Below are positions 1-9,177 of a stretch of 64,000 nt of DNA, piece by piece. The stretch is taken from contig NZ_CP103807.1 in NCBI RefSeq assembly GCF_029773605.1, forward strand, positions 310,001-374,000, written 5' to 3'. The position numbers and the translations under genes are program-made. Position 1 is the stretch's first letter; each line of letters opens with the position of its first letter. The notes beneath the pieces are model-generated. The model did not search any database and was not told the origin of the DNA. It saw nothing but the letters and a program-made list of their open reading frames with translations. Origin of the DNA: Actinobacillus genomosp. 2 (GTDB lineage: Bacteria > Pseudomonadota > Gammaproteobacteria > Enterobacterales > Pasteurellaceae).

Positions 1-77
1 CAAGTACAAATAGGTACAATCGACAAGCTACGTTATTTTTAATAGACGTACAGAAATTTTTTATTTTGGAGAAATTT

Positions 78-1274
78 ATGTCGTGGAATGAATCAGGCAA
101 CCAGCAAGATCCGTGGGGTAAACCGGGTCAAAAAAAGCCTGAGCAACAAGGGCAAGGTTCGCAACAAGAACCGAATCAACAGAATAATCGCCAAGAGCCG
201 CCGGATTTAGAGGAGGCTTTTAGCTCGTTACTAAAAAAAATGGGTGGTGGTAAAAAAGGAAATCAATCGGGAAATTCGCAAAATTTCGGTAAACTCCTAC
301 CGCTTACTGCCATTTTAGCCGCTATTGTTTGGGGTGCATCCGGATTTTATACCGTTCAAGAGGCGGAAAGAGGGGTTGTAACCCGTTTCGGTAAATTACA
401 CCAAATCGTAATGCCGGGTTTAAACTGGAAGCCGACTTTTATTGATGAAGTCATTCCGGTGAATATTGAGCGTGTGTCAGAATTAAAAACTGGCGGTTCA
501 ATGCTGACGCAAGATGAAAATATGGTTCAGGTTGAAATGACGGTTCAATACCGTGTTGAAGATCCGGCTAAATATAAATTTAGCGTACGTGATGCGGACG
601 ATAGCTTAAAACAAGCGACAGACAGTGCATTACGTTATGTGATCGGTCATATGTCAATGGATGATATTTTAACTACCGGTCGTGCAACGGTACGTGAGAA
701 AACTTGGCAAACTCTCCGTGATATTATTAAAACCTATGATATGGGGTTATTAGTTACGGATGTAAACTTCCAATCCGCTCGTCCGCCGGAAGAAGTAAAA
801 GACGCATTTGATGATGCGATCAAAGCACAAGAAGACGAACAGCGTTTAATCCGTGAAGCGGAGGCTTATGCACGTGGTCGTGAACCGATTGCTCGTGGTC
901 AGGCACAACGTATCGTTGAACAAGCAACAGCTTATAAAGATCAAATCGTGTTAGAAGCAAAAGGTGAAGTAGAACGTTTTTCTAAATTGTTACCGGAATA
1001 TAAAGCCGCACCGAAAGTTATGCGTGAGCGTTTATATATCGAAACCATGGAAAAAGTGATGAAAAACACGCCAAAAGTGATTATGGACGGTAACGGTAAT
1101 AATTTAAACGTATTGCCAATGGATAAACTGTTGGCTAAACCGGCTGTATCTGAACCGGCGAAACAAGCTACGCCGATTGTTATTCAGCAACCGCAAGTGA
1201 TGCAACAGCCTGTTCAAACTTCTGTGCCGAATACACAACAAAATGAAGAGCCGGTACGTAAGGGGAGATTTTAA
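78..1274 (+). CDS. hflK: HflK, subunit of the HflKC (FtsH-modulating) membrane complex
   Basis: This is a 398-residue SPFH/prohibitin-family protein. The N-terminus is rich in Gln, Asn and Gly (about residues 1-70). A single membrane segment follows at about 73-91, then the periplasmic SPFH domain from about 92 (motif EAERGVVTRFGK) and a long charged helical region (EAEAYARGR). With HflC it forms the multimer that encloses the FtsH protease and tunes its action; that role is family knowledge. The ATG at 78 is preferred over the in-frame TTG at 66 because a GGAGA ribosome-binding site at 68-72 sits directly before it and MSWN is the usual HflK N-terminus. hflC follows after 2 nt, so the two are co-transcribed. 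Nothing unusual seen. Confidence 0.95.
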   Translation: MSWNESGNQQDPWGKPGQKKPEQQGQGSQQEPNQQNNRQEPPDLEEAFSSLLKKMGGGKKGNQSGNSQNFGKLLPLTAILAAIVWGASGFYTVQEAERGVVTRFGKLHQIVMPGLNWKPTFIDEVIPVNIERVSELKTGGSMLTQDENMVQVEMTVQYRVEDPAKYKFSVRDADDSLKQATDSALRYVIGHMSMDDILTTGRATVREKTWQTLRDIIKTYDMGLLVTDVNFQSARPPEEVKDAFDDAIKAQEDEQRLIREAEAYARGREPIARGQAQRIVEQATAYKDQIVLEAKGEVERFSKLLPEYKAAPKVMRERLYIETMEKVMKNTPKVIMDGNGNNLNVLPMDKLLAKPAVSEPAKQATPIVIQQPQVMQQPVQTSVPNTQQNEEPVRKGRF

Positions 1275-1276
1275 AA

Positions 1277-2164
1277 ATGCGTAAATTCTTATTACCTATT
1301 TTATCTCTCATTGCTTTTGCGGTGATTTCTTGTATTACGATAGTACCAGAAGGTTATCGTGGCATTATGTTACGCTTCAACAAAGTACATCGTGATTCAG
1401 ACCAAAAAGTAGTGGTTTATGCACCAGGCTTACACTTTAAAGCACCATTTATTGATAGCTTAAAAGTATTGGATGCACGTATTCAAATTTTAGATGGTCA
1501 AGAAGATCGCTTTGTGACGGTTGAGAAAAAAGACTTATTGGTTGATTCTTACGTGAAATGGCGTATCAGTGATTTCGGGAAGTTTTATACTGCAACTGGT
1601 GGCGATACACAACGTGCTTCAGATCTTTTAAAACGTAAAGTTGGCGACCGTTTACGTTCTGAAATCGGTTCTCGAACGATTAAAGATATCGTGTCTGGTT
1701 CTCGTGGTGAATTGATGGCAGGTGCACAAAAAGCCGTAAATGACGGCGATGATGGTGCAGAGAAACTTGGTATCGAAGTGGTCGATGTACGTGTAAAACA
1801 GATCAACCTACCGAATGAGGTTTCATCTTCAATTTATCAACGTATGCGTGCGGAACGTGCTGCGGTAGCAAGCGAACACCGTTCGCAAGGTGAAGAAAAA
1901 GCAGAAATTATTCGTGCTGAAGTTGACAAGAAAGTGGTACTTATTGAAGCTCAAGCGAAGAAAACAGCCGAAACTTTACGCGGTGAAGGCGATGCACAAG
2001 CTGCAAAAATTTATGCAGACGCATTTAGTCAAGAGCCAGAGTTTTATAGCTTTGTACGTAGCTTAAAGGCATACGAAAACAGCTTTGCAAAAGATCAAAG
2101 CAATATGATGCTACTTAAATCGGACAGTGAGTTTTTCCGCTTTATGAAAGCTCCGACAAAATAA
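1277..2164 (+). CDS. hflC: HflC, subunit of the HflKC membrane complex
   Basis: HflC has 295 residues. An N-terminal hydrophobic anchor (about residues 3-20) is followed by an SPFH domain starting with the motif VPEGYRGIMLRFNK. The C-terminal part has the helical AEIIRAEVDKK and AQAAKIYADAF segments typical of the family. It pairs with HflK to cap FtsH at the inner membrane. It begins 2 nt after the hflK stop and has a GGGGAG-type ribosome-binding site inside the end of hflK, so translation is probably coupled. A strong terminator follows at 2175. Confidence 0.95.
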   Translation: MRKFLLPILSLIAFAVISCITIVPEGYRGIMLRFNKVHRDSDQKVVVYAPGLHFKAPFIDSLKVLDARIQILDGQEDRFVTVEKKDLLVDSYVKWRISDFGKFYTATGGDTQRASDLLKRKVGDRLRSEIGSRTIKDIVSGSRGELMAGAQKAVNDGDDGAEKLGIEVVDVRVKQINLPNEVSSSIYQRMRAERAAVASEHRSQGEEKAEIIRAEVDKKVVLIEAQAKKTAETLRGEGDAQAAKIYADAFSQEPEFYSFVRSLKAYENSFAKDQSNMMLLKSDSEFFRFMKAPTK

Positions 2165-2174
2165 TTGTATCTAT

Positions 2175-2204
2175 AAGACCCGATCTATATCGGGTCTTTA
2201 ACTT
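2175..2204 (+). terminator. Intrinsic terminator of hflKC
   Basis: A perfect 10-bp stem (AAGACCCGAT at 2175-2184 with its complement at 2189-2198) has a 4-nt loop and is followed by a T-rich tail. It ends the hflK-hflC unit. Confidence 0.85.
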
Positions 2205-2232
2205 TTTTATTTCGCTCTGAAAATAGACTAGT

Positions 2233-2241
2233 ACAAGCGGT
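2233..2241 (+). repeat. Apl-type DNA uptake signal sequence
   Basis: An exact ACAAGCGGT, followed by AGAATTT, lies in the hflC-purA intergenic region. Further exact copies occur at 6616, 19594, 30669, 54675, 57226 and 60525, plus several complements, for example at about 3794 and 33587. The frequency far exceeds chance. This 9-mer is the uptake signal of the Actinobacillus pleuropneumoniae/Mannheimia/H. ducreyi branch of Pasteurellaceae. Confidence 0.8.
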
Positions 2242-2310
2242 AGAATTTAGCTATTTTTTGGTAAATTTCTTAGAATATTTAATCGCTTGTTATTGGTGTG
2301 TTTGGAGTGA

Positions 2311-3651
<1,341 letters not shown>

Positions 3652-3677
3652 TCTCGTTTAAATTTTTAGTTGTTTTC

Positions 3678-3745
3678 TTACCACGGAAAACACGGAGTTC
3701 ACGGAATTTTCTGTGTATTCTGTGCTTTCCGTGGTAATTGTTTTT
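3678..3745 (+). terminator. Long palindromic terminator/repeat after purA
   Basis: A long hairpin has outer arms TTACCACGGAAA (3678-3689) and TTTCCGTGGTAA (3726-3737), with an imperfect inner stem built from repeated CACGGA/CTGTG units. A T-run follows. The left arm resembles 18069-18103, so it may be a dispersed repeat as well as a terminator. Confidence 0.7.
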
Positions 3746-3837
3746 TGATACTTGTCTGAAAAGCAGTTAAATTTGCAAATTCTTAGCGAAATTTAACCGC
3801 TTGTTTGGGCAACTTTTTTCTGTAGTGAAACCGAAAA

Positions 3838-5286
3838 ATGAAATTTATTATTAAACTTTTCCCTGAAATTATGATTAAAAGCGATTCGGTTCGTAAACGC
3901 TTTATCAAAATTCTGACTTCAAATATCCGTAATGTGTTATTGCGTGAAACTGAAAATGTGGCAGTGATTCGTAACTGGGACTTTATTGAAGTGCGAGCCA
4001 AAGTGGCGGAAGAAGCGCCGATGGTATTGGAATTACTGAAACGTACACCGGGTATTCACCACATTTTAGAAGTGGAAGAAATGCCGTTTACTACGATGCA
4101 CGATATTTTTGAAAATACATTGGCAAAAGTACGTGATGAATTGGAAGGTAAAACATTCTGTGTACGTGTACGCCGTAAAGGTAAACACGAATTCCGTTCG
4201 TTAGATGTCGAAAAATATGTGGGTGGCGGTTTAAATCAACATATTGAATCGGCGCGGGTGAAATTAACCAAGCCGGATGTAACCGTTCGTATTGATATTG
4301 ACGGCGATAAAATGTTGCTGATCAATGCTCGTCACGAAGGTTTAGGCGGTTATCCGATCGGTACGCAAGAAGATGTGTTATCGCTTATTTCCGGTGGTTT
4401 TGATTCGGGCGTATCAAGTTATATGCTGATTCGCCGTGGTTCACGTGTACATTACTGCTTCTTTAATTTAGGCGGTGCGGCACATGAAATTGGTGTAAAA
4501 CAAATGGCATACCATATTTGGAGCCGTTACAGCACCTCACACAAAGTGCGCTTTGTGGCGATTAATTTTGAAAATGTAGTCGGCGAAATTTTAGAGAAAG
4601 TCGATAACGGTCAAATGGGTGTGGTGTTAAAACGTATGATGGTGCGTGCTGCAAGTAAAATTGCCGAGCGTTTCGATATTCAAGCGATCGTGACCGGCGA
4701 AGCGCTAGGTCAGGTTTCAAGCCAAACTTTAACCAATTTACGTTTAATCGATAAAGCGTCTGATACATTGGTATTACGTCCGTTAATCACGCACGATAAA
4801 GAGCAAATTATCGCCATGGCAAAAGAAATCGGCACCGATGATATTGCGAAATCTATGCCGGAATTTTGTGGTGTAATCTCGAAAAATCCGACCGTGAAAG
4901 CGATTGAAAGCAAAATTGTGGAAGAAGAAGGACATTTCAATTTTGAAGTGTTGGAACAAGCGGTCGCAAACGCACAATTCCTTGATATTCGTGAGATTGC
5001 TCAACAAACGGAACAAGAGGTTGTGTCGGTTGAAACCACTTCTGAATTAACCGAAAACGATATTATTTTAGATATTCGTAGCCCGGAAGAAACAGATGAA
5101 GCTCCGTTTAGTTTAGATGGTGTAGAAGTGAAATTAATGCCGTTCTATAAACTTTCAAGCCTGTTCGCTTCGTTGGATCAATCGAAAAACTACTTACTTT
5201 ATTGCCAACGTGGAGTAATGAGCAAATTACAAGCGCTTTATCTCAAAGAAAATGGCTTTAGTAATGTAAAAGTGTTCCGATACTAA
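3838..5286 (+). CDS. thiI: tRNA 4-thiouridine synthase / thiamine thiazole sulfur carrier
   Basis: ThiI has 482 residues, the same length as the E. coli protein. It has an N-terminal ferredoxin-like/THUMP region and a PP-loop ATP-pyrophosphatase core with [12 protein letters not shown] near residue 183. The CGV at the [11 protein letters not shown] motif matches the disulfide-forming cysteine. The C-terminal rhodanese-like domain carries the persulfide cysteine at 456 (LLYCQRGVM). It activates U8 of tRNA for sulfur transfer and, where the pathway exists, supplies sulfur for thiazole; both are family knowledge. No strong ribosome-binding site is seen before the ATG. It is monocistronic with an uptake-signal-like terminator after it. 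Confidence 0.96.
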   Translation: MKFIIKLFPEIMIKSDSVRKRFIKILTSNIRNVLLRETENVAVIRNWDFIEVRAKVAEEAPMVLELLKRTPGIHHILEVEEMPFTTMHDIFENTLAKVRDELEGKTFCVRVRRKGKHEFRSLDVEKYVGGGLNQHIESARVKLTKPDVTVRIDIDGDKMLLINARHEGLGGYPIGTQEDVLSLISGGFDSGVSSYMLIRRGSRVHYCFFNLGGAAHEIGVKQMAYHIWSRYSTSHKVRFVAINFENVVGEILEKVDNGQMGVVLKRMMVRAASKIAERFDIQAIVTGEALGQVSSQTLTNLRLIDKASDTLVLRPLITHDKEQIIAMAKEIGTDDIAKSMPEFCGVISKNPTVKAIESKIVEEEGHFNFEVLEQAVANAQFLDIREIAQQTEQEVVSVETTSELTENDIILDIRSPEETDEAPFSLDGVEVKLMPFYKLSSLFASLDQSKNYLLYCQRGVMSKLQALYLKENGFSNVKVFRY

Positions 5287-5302
5287 TTATTTTAGCAACT
5301 TT

Positions 5303-5352
5303 AAAAGCGGTCATTTTTTGCAAAAAATTTGTAAAATTTGACCGCTTTTTTT
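5303..5352 (+). terminator. Intrinsic terminator of thiI
   Basis: The inverted repeat AAAAGCGGTCA (5303-5313) / TGACCGCTTTT (5339-5349) is followed by a T-run. The stem contains the AAGCGGT uptake-signal core, as in many terminators of this genome. Confidence 0.8.
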
Positions 5353-5358
5353 ATTAGC

Positions 5359-5430
5359 TATATTTTCCAATTTGGCAAAACTCATTTAATTTCTCGTTGC
5401 TTTTTCATCAAAAATAAATCCATAAAATAG
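5359..5430 (+). promoter_or_regulatory. Shared promoter module, copy 1 (upstream of the OYE gene)
   Basis: A 72-nt block begins TATTTTCC at 5361, contains GGCAAAACT, TTGCTTTTTCATC and AAAAATAAATCC, and ends in a -10-like TAAAAT (5423-5428). It recurs without gaps at 6739-6810 and 7868-7939. Over the 70 nt from the TATTTTC start, this copy matches the third at about 60 positions and the second at about 51. It is probably a co-regulated promoter/operator, plausibly for the LysR protein at 10070. Confidence 0.65.
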
Positions 5431-5464
5431 TTCTCAACAAAGCAATCACATATGGAGAACTAAA

Positions 5465-6607
5465 ATGAATCCTAAATACAACCCATTATTTACCCCTTAT
5501 ACGCTCAACAACGGCGTAGAAATCAAAAACCGCCTGACGGTTGCCCCTTTAACCATTTACGATTCTGGCGAAGACGGCGAGATGACGGAAGCAGGTCGCC
5601 GTTTTTGGCAAAATCGTTTTGAAGGTTTTGGCTTGTACATTATGCCGTTTACCAACGTTCACCCAAGTGGCATTGGCTTTGAAAGCCCAAATGCTTTTGA
5701 TGAACGCCACTTACCTACTTTGCGTGAATATGCGGAAATCGCCCACGCACAAGGGACAAAAGCGGTGGTACAGATTGCCCATTCTGGCAGTCGTGCTGAA
5801 CGTTCGATGACCCAAGGATACGACGTGCTAGCCCCAACTGGCGATCTGTACGGGCGATTCCGTACGATGACAGAACAGGAAGTGTGGGAAATGGTGGATA
5901 GTTTCGCTTATGCCGCAGAATTAGTGATGAAAGCAGGCTTTGACGGTGTGGAAATCCACGGTGCAAATGGCTGGCTAATTCAACAATTTATGTCGGCAGC
6001 AACTAATCTACGTACGGATTACTGGGGTGGCAGTTTAGAAAAACGAATGCGTTTTCCGCTCGCGATTGTGGATAAAATTGATGAAATGCGTAAAAAATAT
6101 AACCGCCCTGATTTCATCATTGGCTACCGTTTCTCGCCTGAAGAACCTGGTGAAGACGGCATTACGATGAAAGAAACGCTCGCATTAGTGGACGCATTGT
6201 TGGAAAAACCGTTGCAATATCTGCACATTTCATTGTGGGATTTCTACAAAAAAGTTCGCCGTGGGGCGGATACCAACCTTACCCGAGTGCAAGTGGTACA
6301 CGACCGTATCAACGGACGAATGCCGTTCTTTGCCTCGGGCAATCTCTACACCGCAGATGATATGCTTAACGCCTACCAAACAGGCTGGGTGGAAAGTGTT
6401 TCAATCGGTAAAAGCATTATGCTCAGCCCGAATCTCGTGGAGCTGATCCAAACTGGACGAGAAGTAGAAATTGAAAGCACCTTCGACTGGGAAAAAGCAG
6501 ATTACTACCGCTACACCCCAGCAATGCTACAAGGCACAATGGCTGGCACGGATTTCTTCCCTCCGTCAAAACAAAATGGTGTGAGATATAGAACTAATCA
6601 TTTTTAA
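5465..6607 (+). CDS. Old Yellow Enzyme-family NAD(P)H:flavin oxidoreductase
   Basis: This 380-residue FMN TIM-barrel protein belongs to the OYE/NADPH dehydrogenase family. The N-terminal FTPYTLNNGVEIKNRLTVAP, the substrate/FMN motif VQIAHSGSRA, the signature DGVEIHGANGWLIQQF and the GGSLEKRMRF arginine motif are all visible. Such enzymes reduce activated alkenes, nitro compounds or quinones with NAD(P)H. It lies alone behind promoter module copy 1 and a GGAGAA ribosome-binding site at about 5454. It is the first member of a cluster sharing that promoter module. Codon choice looks richer in GC and CGCC-type codons than purA or thiI, suggesting transfer; this is a visual impression. The exact substrate cannot be inferred. 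Confidence 0.88.
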   Translation: MNPKYNPLFTPYTLNNGVEIKNRLTVAPLTIYDSGEDGEMTEAGRRFWQNRFEGFGLYIMPFTNVHPSGIGFESPNAFDERHLPTLREYAEIAHAQGTKAVVQIAHSGSRAERSMTQGYDVLAPTGDLYGRFRTMTEQEVWEMVDSFAYAAELVMKAGFDGVEIHGANGWLIQQFMSAATNLRTDYWGGSLEKRMRFPLAIVDKIDEMRKKYNRPDFIIGYRFSPEEPGEDGITMKETLALVDALLEKPLQYLHISLWDFYKKVRRGADTNLTRVQVVHDRINGRMPFFASGNLYTADDMLNAYQTGWVESVSIGKSIMLSPNLVELIQTGREVEIESTFDWEKADYYRYTPAMLQGTMAGTDFFPPSKQNGVRYRTNHF

Positions 6608-6617
6608 CTAAAACGAC

Positions 6618-6666
6618 AAGCGGTCATTTTTGCAAAAATTTTGCAGAATTTGACCGCTTTTTTATT
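6618..6666 (+). terminator. Intrinsic terminator after the OYE gene, containing an uptake signal
   Basis: AAGCGGTCA (6618-6626) pairs with TGACCGCTT (6651-6659) and is followed by T6. An exact Apl-type uptake signal ACAAGCGGT occupies 6616-6624. It is the only such exact signal between 5465 and 10966. Confidence 0.8.
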
Positions 6667-6670
6667 CTCT

Positions 6671-6740
6671 TATAGTGAATGAAAATAAAAATGAGGCAAG
6701 GCGAGGCAACACCGTATCATTGAAATTTTAATTCACTACA
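6671..6740 (+). repeat. Correia-like 70-bp inverted-repeat element
   Basis: The element is bounded by 16-bp terminal inverted repeats with 2 mismatches: TATAGTGAATGAAAAT at 6671 and the complement of 6725-6740. Its interior, AAGGCGAGGCAACACCGTA (6698-6716), closely resembles the AAGGCGAGGCAACGCCGTAC segment of Neisseria Correia/small-repeat elements as I remember them. The TATAGTG terminus also matches that family. It has no coding capacity and looks like an internally deleted MITE. Confidence 0.5.
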
Positions 6741-6810
6741 TATTTTCTAAACTAGCAAAACTGTTTTATTTTTCTTTGGCTTTTTCAGAAAAAATAAACT
6801 ACTAAAATAA
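6739..6810 (+). promoter_or_regulatory. Shared promoter module, copy 2 (upstream of the nitronate monooxygenase-like gene)
   Basis: This copy is collinear with 5359-5430: TATTTTCTAA at 6741, AGCAAAACT, CTTTTTCAG and AAAAATAAACT, ending TAAAATA. It overlaps the right edge of the Correia-like element by about 2 nt. It is the most diverged of the three copies. Confidence 0.55.
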
Positions 6811-6843
6811 CTACAAATTAACCCGTTATGTAAGGAATTAACA

Positions 6844-7820
6844 ATGAAAAATCGTATTTGTAACATTTTAGGTATTGAAAAACCGATTATCCAAGGACCA
6901 ATGTCTTGGCTGACGGACGCACGTCTTGTGGCAGCGGTGAGTAATGCTGGTGGCTTGGGGTATTAGGACCAAATGCCGGCTTGCATCAAGCAGAATCAAC
7001 CCCAGAAGGTGCAGCAGAAAAATTGCGTGAAGAGATCCGTAAAACAAAAGCTTTAACGGATAAACCTTTCGGCGTAAACGTGATTATTGACGGTGCATTA
7101 AGTGTGTGGACACCGCCACAAGTAGAAGTGATTAAACAAGAAAAAGTGGCTATCGTGGTTTATACTGGCTATGGCGAAGGCGGAATCATTCCTGAATTAT
7201 TTGCAGATTTAAAAGCAGCTGGCGTGAAAATTGTTTATCGAGATATTAACCCAACGCCTGAAAATACTCGCCGAGCAGAAGCCGCTGGTGCGGATGTTAT
7301 CGTTGCGACAGGTTTTGACGAAGGCGGTACATTACATGGGCAAGTAATGGGCACATTTTCTATCGTGCCATTGATTGCAGATGCTACTCAAAACGTACCC
7401 GTTATGGCAGCAGGTGGCATTGCCGACCACCGTACAGCTAAAGCGGCGTTTGCCTTAGGTGCAGAAGGCTTATTTGTTGGTTCAGCATTTTTAACCACCA
7501 CCGAAAGCCGTATGCACGATGCAGCTAAAGAAAAAGTCGTTGCGGCAACAGGGCAAGATTTATTGCTATTCCGCACCGTGCCAGATTATTACCGTTCGCT
7601 TTCAACCCCACTCGCAGACAAACTCGCCGAAATGGATAAAGCAGGGGCAAGCAAAGAAGAGATTAATGCCTTAATGGGTGGTTTGCGTGGAATGAAATTC
7701 GGTATGCTAGACGGCAATTTTGATGAAGGTTATATTTCTGTCGGCAACGGTATCGGCAGCATTCACGCCGTGAAATCTGTAGCAGAAGTTGTTGAAGAAT
7801 TAATTGGTTGGTTTGAATAA
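6844..7820 (+). pseudogene. Nitronate monooxygenase/FabK-like FMN protein, single frameshift
   Basis: The reading frame starts at the ATG at 6844 after a GTAAGGA ribosome-binding site and gives MKNRICNILGIEKPIIQGPM...AAVSNAGGLGY. It stops at 6964-6966. The rest continues in the next frame from GPNAG onward to 7820. Adding one G to the GGGG at about 6957-6960 restores GGLGVLGPNAG, the conserved glycine-rich FMN motif of this family, and gives 325 residues, the normal length. The downstream part shows PVMAAGGIADHRT and GAEGLFVGSAFL, the phosphate-binding motifs. The family oxidises nitronates or reduces enoyl-ACP. One missing base means either a real recent null mutation or a sequence error. 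The internal start at 6981 would lack the N-terminal flavin motif. Confidence 0.85.
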
Positions 7821-7823
7821 TCT

Positions 7824-7861
7824 ATACCGTCTGAAATTTGGGTTTCAGACGGTATTTTTTC
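7824..7861 (+). terminator. Intrinsic terminator built from inverted Neisseria-type uptake sequences
   Basis: A perfect 13-bp stem (ATACCGTCTGAAA at 7824-7836 with its complement at 7843-7855) has a 6-nt loop and a T-run. Each arm holds CCGTCTGAA, 9 of the 10 bases of the Neisseria DNA uptake sequence GCCGTCTGAA. Inverted pairs of that sequence are typical Neisseria terminators, whereas the other terminators here use AAGCGGT. Confidence 0.85.
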
Positions 7862-7867
7862 CCTCCA

Positions 7868-7939
7868 TATATTTTCCAAATCAGCAAAACTAATTTAACT
7901 CCTCATTGCTTTTTCATCAAAAATAAATCCCTATAATTG
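7868..7939 (+). promoter_or_regulatory. Shared promoter module, copy 3 (upstream of the hydrolase operon)
   Basis: This copy is collinear with copies 1 and 2: TATTTTCCAA at 7870, AGCAAAACT, ATTGCTTTTTCATC, AAAAATAAATCC and then a consensus TATAAT at 7932-7937. The likely -35 element TTGCTT at 7906-7911 leaves a 20-nt spacer, long for an unregulated promoter and compatible with activator dependence. Confidence 0.6.
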
Positions 7940-7969
7940 ACCGTACTTAAATTATTTTAGGACAAGAAA

Positions 7970-8827
7970 ATGAAAGAACTTAATATCGCCACTCAATCAG
8001 GTACGGTATTGCACGGTGTGCTGTTCCCTGCTGAAACCCAAGTGAAAACGGTGGTTATTGCGATTACAGGTATTCACGGTAACTTTTATTCCAATCCGTT
8101 TTATTACAACATTGGCGAAACCTTGAGCAAGGCAGGGGTGGATTTTCTTTATGCACAAACTCGCAATGCGTTCGGCAAAATGCAAGAAGTGAACGCCTTA
8201 ACCAACGAACCTGAAATTATCGGGTCGTTCAATGAAGATTTTGCAAAAACCATTGAAGATTTGACCGCTTACCTTGATTTTGCCGAACAGCAAGGCTATG
8301 AAAATATCGTGTTGGCAGGACATTCGCTTGGGGCGAACAAAGTTATCTATTATTTGAGTGAAACGCAAGATCCACGAGTGAGCAAATTTCTGTTACTCAG
8401 CCCAGCTAATGTTACCCATTTAACCAATTTTGTCGGTGAGCCTGAGCGTGCCTACATTCGCCAAATGGTCGAAAAGGGTCAAGGGCAAAAATTACTCCCT
8501 TTTGAGCTATTTGGTTGGTTACCCGCCACGGCGGATACCGCCTATCAATGGCTGTATAGCCCGTTGCTGAATAATGTCCACGTGGAAACAGATGGCGATT
8601 TTTCTCAAGTGGAAAACATTTCCCATTCGGGAGCTTTGTTAATCGGTACGCTTGACCGTTTTACTTACGGTGATCCAAGTGGTTTTTTACGCAATATCAA
8701 CGCTCACTTCACAAATAGCCAAGCAAACGAGCTTATTTTTATCGAAAATACAGGGCATACTTATCAGCAAAAAGAACAAGAACTGGCGGATAAAATCCGT
8801 GATCTGCTGACAACTTGGGGGATTTAA
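7970..8827 (+). CDS. Alpha/beta hydrolase
   Basis: This 285-residue protein has the alpha/beta-hydrolase fold. The nucleophile elbow GHSLG is at 117-121 (Ser119). A likely acid Asp229 lies in GTLDR and a likely His263 in NTGHTY. The oxyanion region ITGIHGNFYSNPF is near residues 32-44. There is no signal peptide, so it is cytoplasmic. It is first in an operon behind promoter module copy 3, and its TAA overlaps the next ATG (TAATG). It could be an esterase, thioesterase or C-C hydrolase acting with the neighbouring oxidoreductases. The substrate is not evident from sequence. Confidence 0.8.
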   Translation: MKELNIATQSGTVLHGVLFPAETQVKTVVIAITGIHGNFYSNPFYYNIGETLSKAGVDFLYAQTRNAFGKMQEVNALTNEPEIIGSFNEDFAKTIEDLTAYLDFAEQQGYENIVLAGHSLGANKVIYYLSETQDPRVSKFLLLSPANVTHLTNFVGEPERAYIRQMVEKGQGQKLLPFELFGWLPATADTAYQWLYSPLLNNVHVETDGDFSQVENISHSGALLIGTLDRFTYGDPSGFLRNINAHFTNSQANELIFIENTGHTYQQKEQELADKIRDLLTTWGI

Positions 8828-9171
8828 TGCCATTTCTATTTTTAAAGACGAATGTAACGATTTCGCCAGAACAAGAAGTTAAGCTAAAAACCGCTTTCGG
8901 CAAGGCGATTGCGTTAGTGCCAAATAAATCGGAGGCGGTGTTGATGATGGAATTGCAAGACAACGCCCGAATGTGGCTTCGTGGCGGTCAGCCACCAATG
9001 GCGTTTATCAAGTTGAGCTTGTTCGCCAACCCACAACATTTGGGCTACCCTGAATTGACGGCAATGCTCACGCAACAAGTGGCAGAAATTTTGCCGATTC
9101 CGCCAGAAAATGTGTATATCCAATTTGACGACATTCAAGCGTGGGGCGTGAATGGGTTTTATCTTGAGTAA
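8827..9171 (+). CDS. MIF/phenylpyruvate tautomerase-family protein
   Basis: This 114-residue protein resembles macrophage migration inhibitory factor tautomerases in length and pattern. It has MPFLFLKTNVT with the catalytic Pro directly after the initiator Met, a Lys at 34 near the MIF Lys32 position and the C-terminal pattern NVYIQFDDIQAWGVNG. The family catalyses keto-enol tautomerisation of phenylpyruvate-like compounds as a trimer. The start at 8827 overlaps the preceding stop codon. That choice places Pro2 correctly; an upstream GTG-type start at 8815 would not. The gene sits in the operon between the hydrolase and the DsbA-like gene, so a role in processing a carbonyl or aromatic intermediate is plausible but inferred. 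Confidence 0.75.
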   Translation: MPFLFLKTNVTISPEQEVKLKTAFGKAIALVPNKSEAVLMMELQDNARMWLRGGQPPMAFIKLSLFANPQHLGYPELTAMLTQQVAEILPIPPENVYIQFDDIQAWGVNGFYLE

Positions 9172-9177
9172 CAAAAT

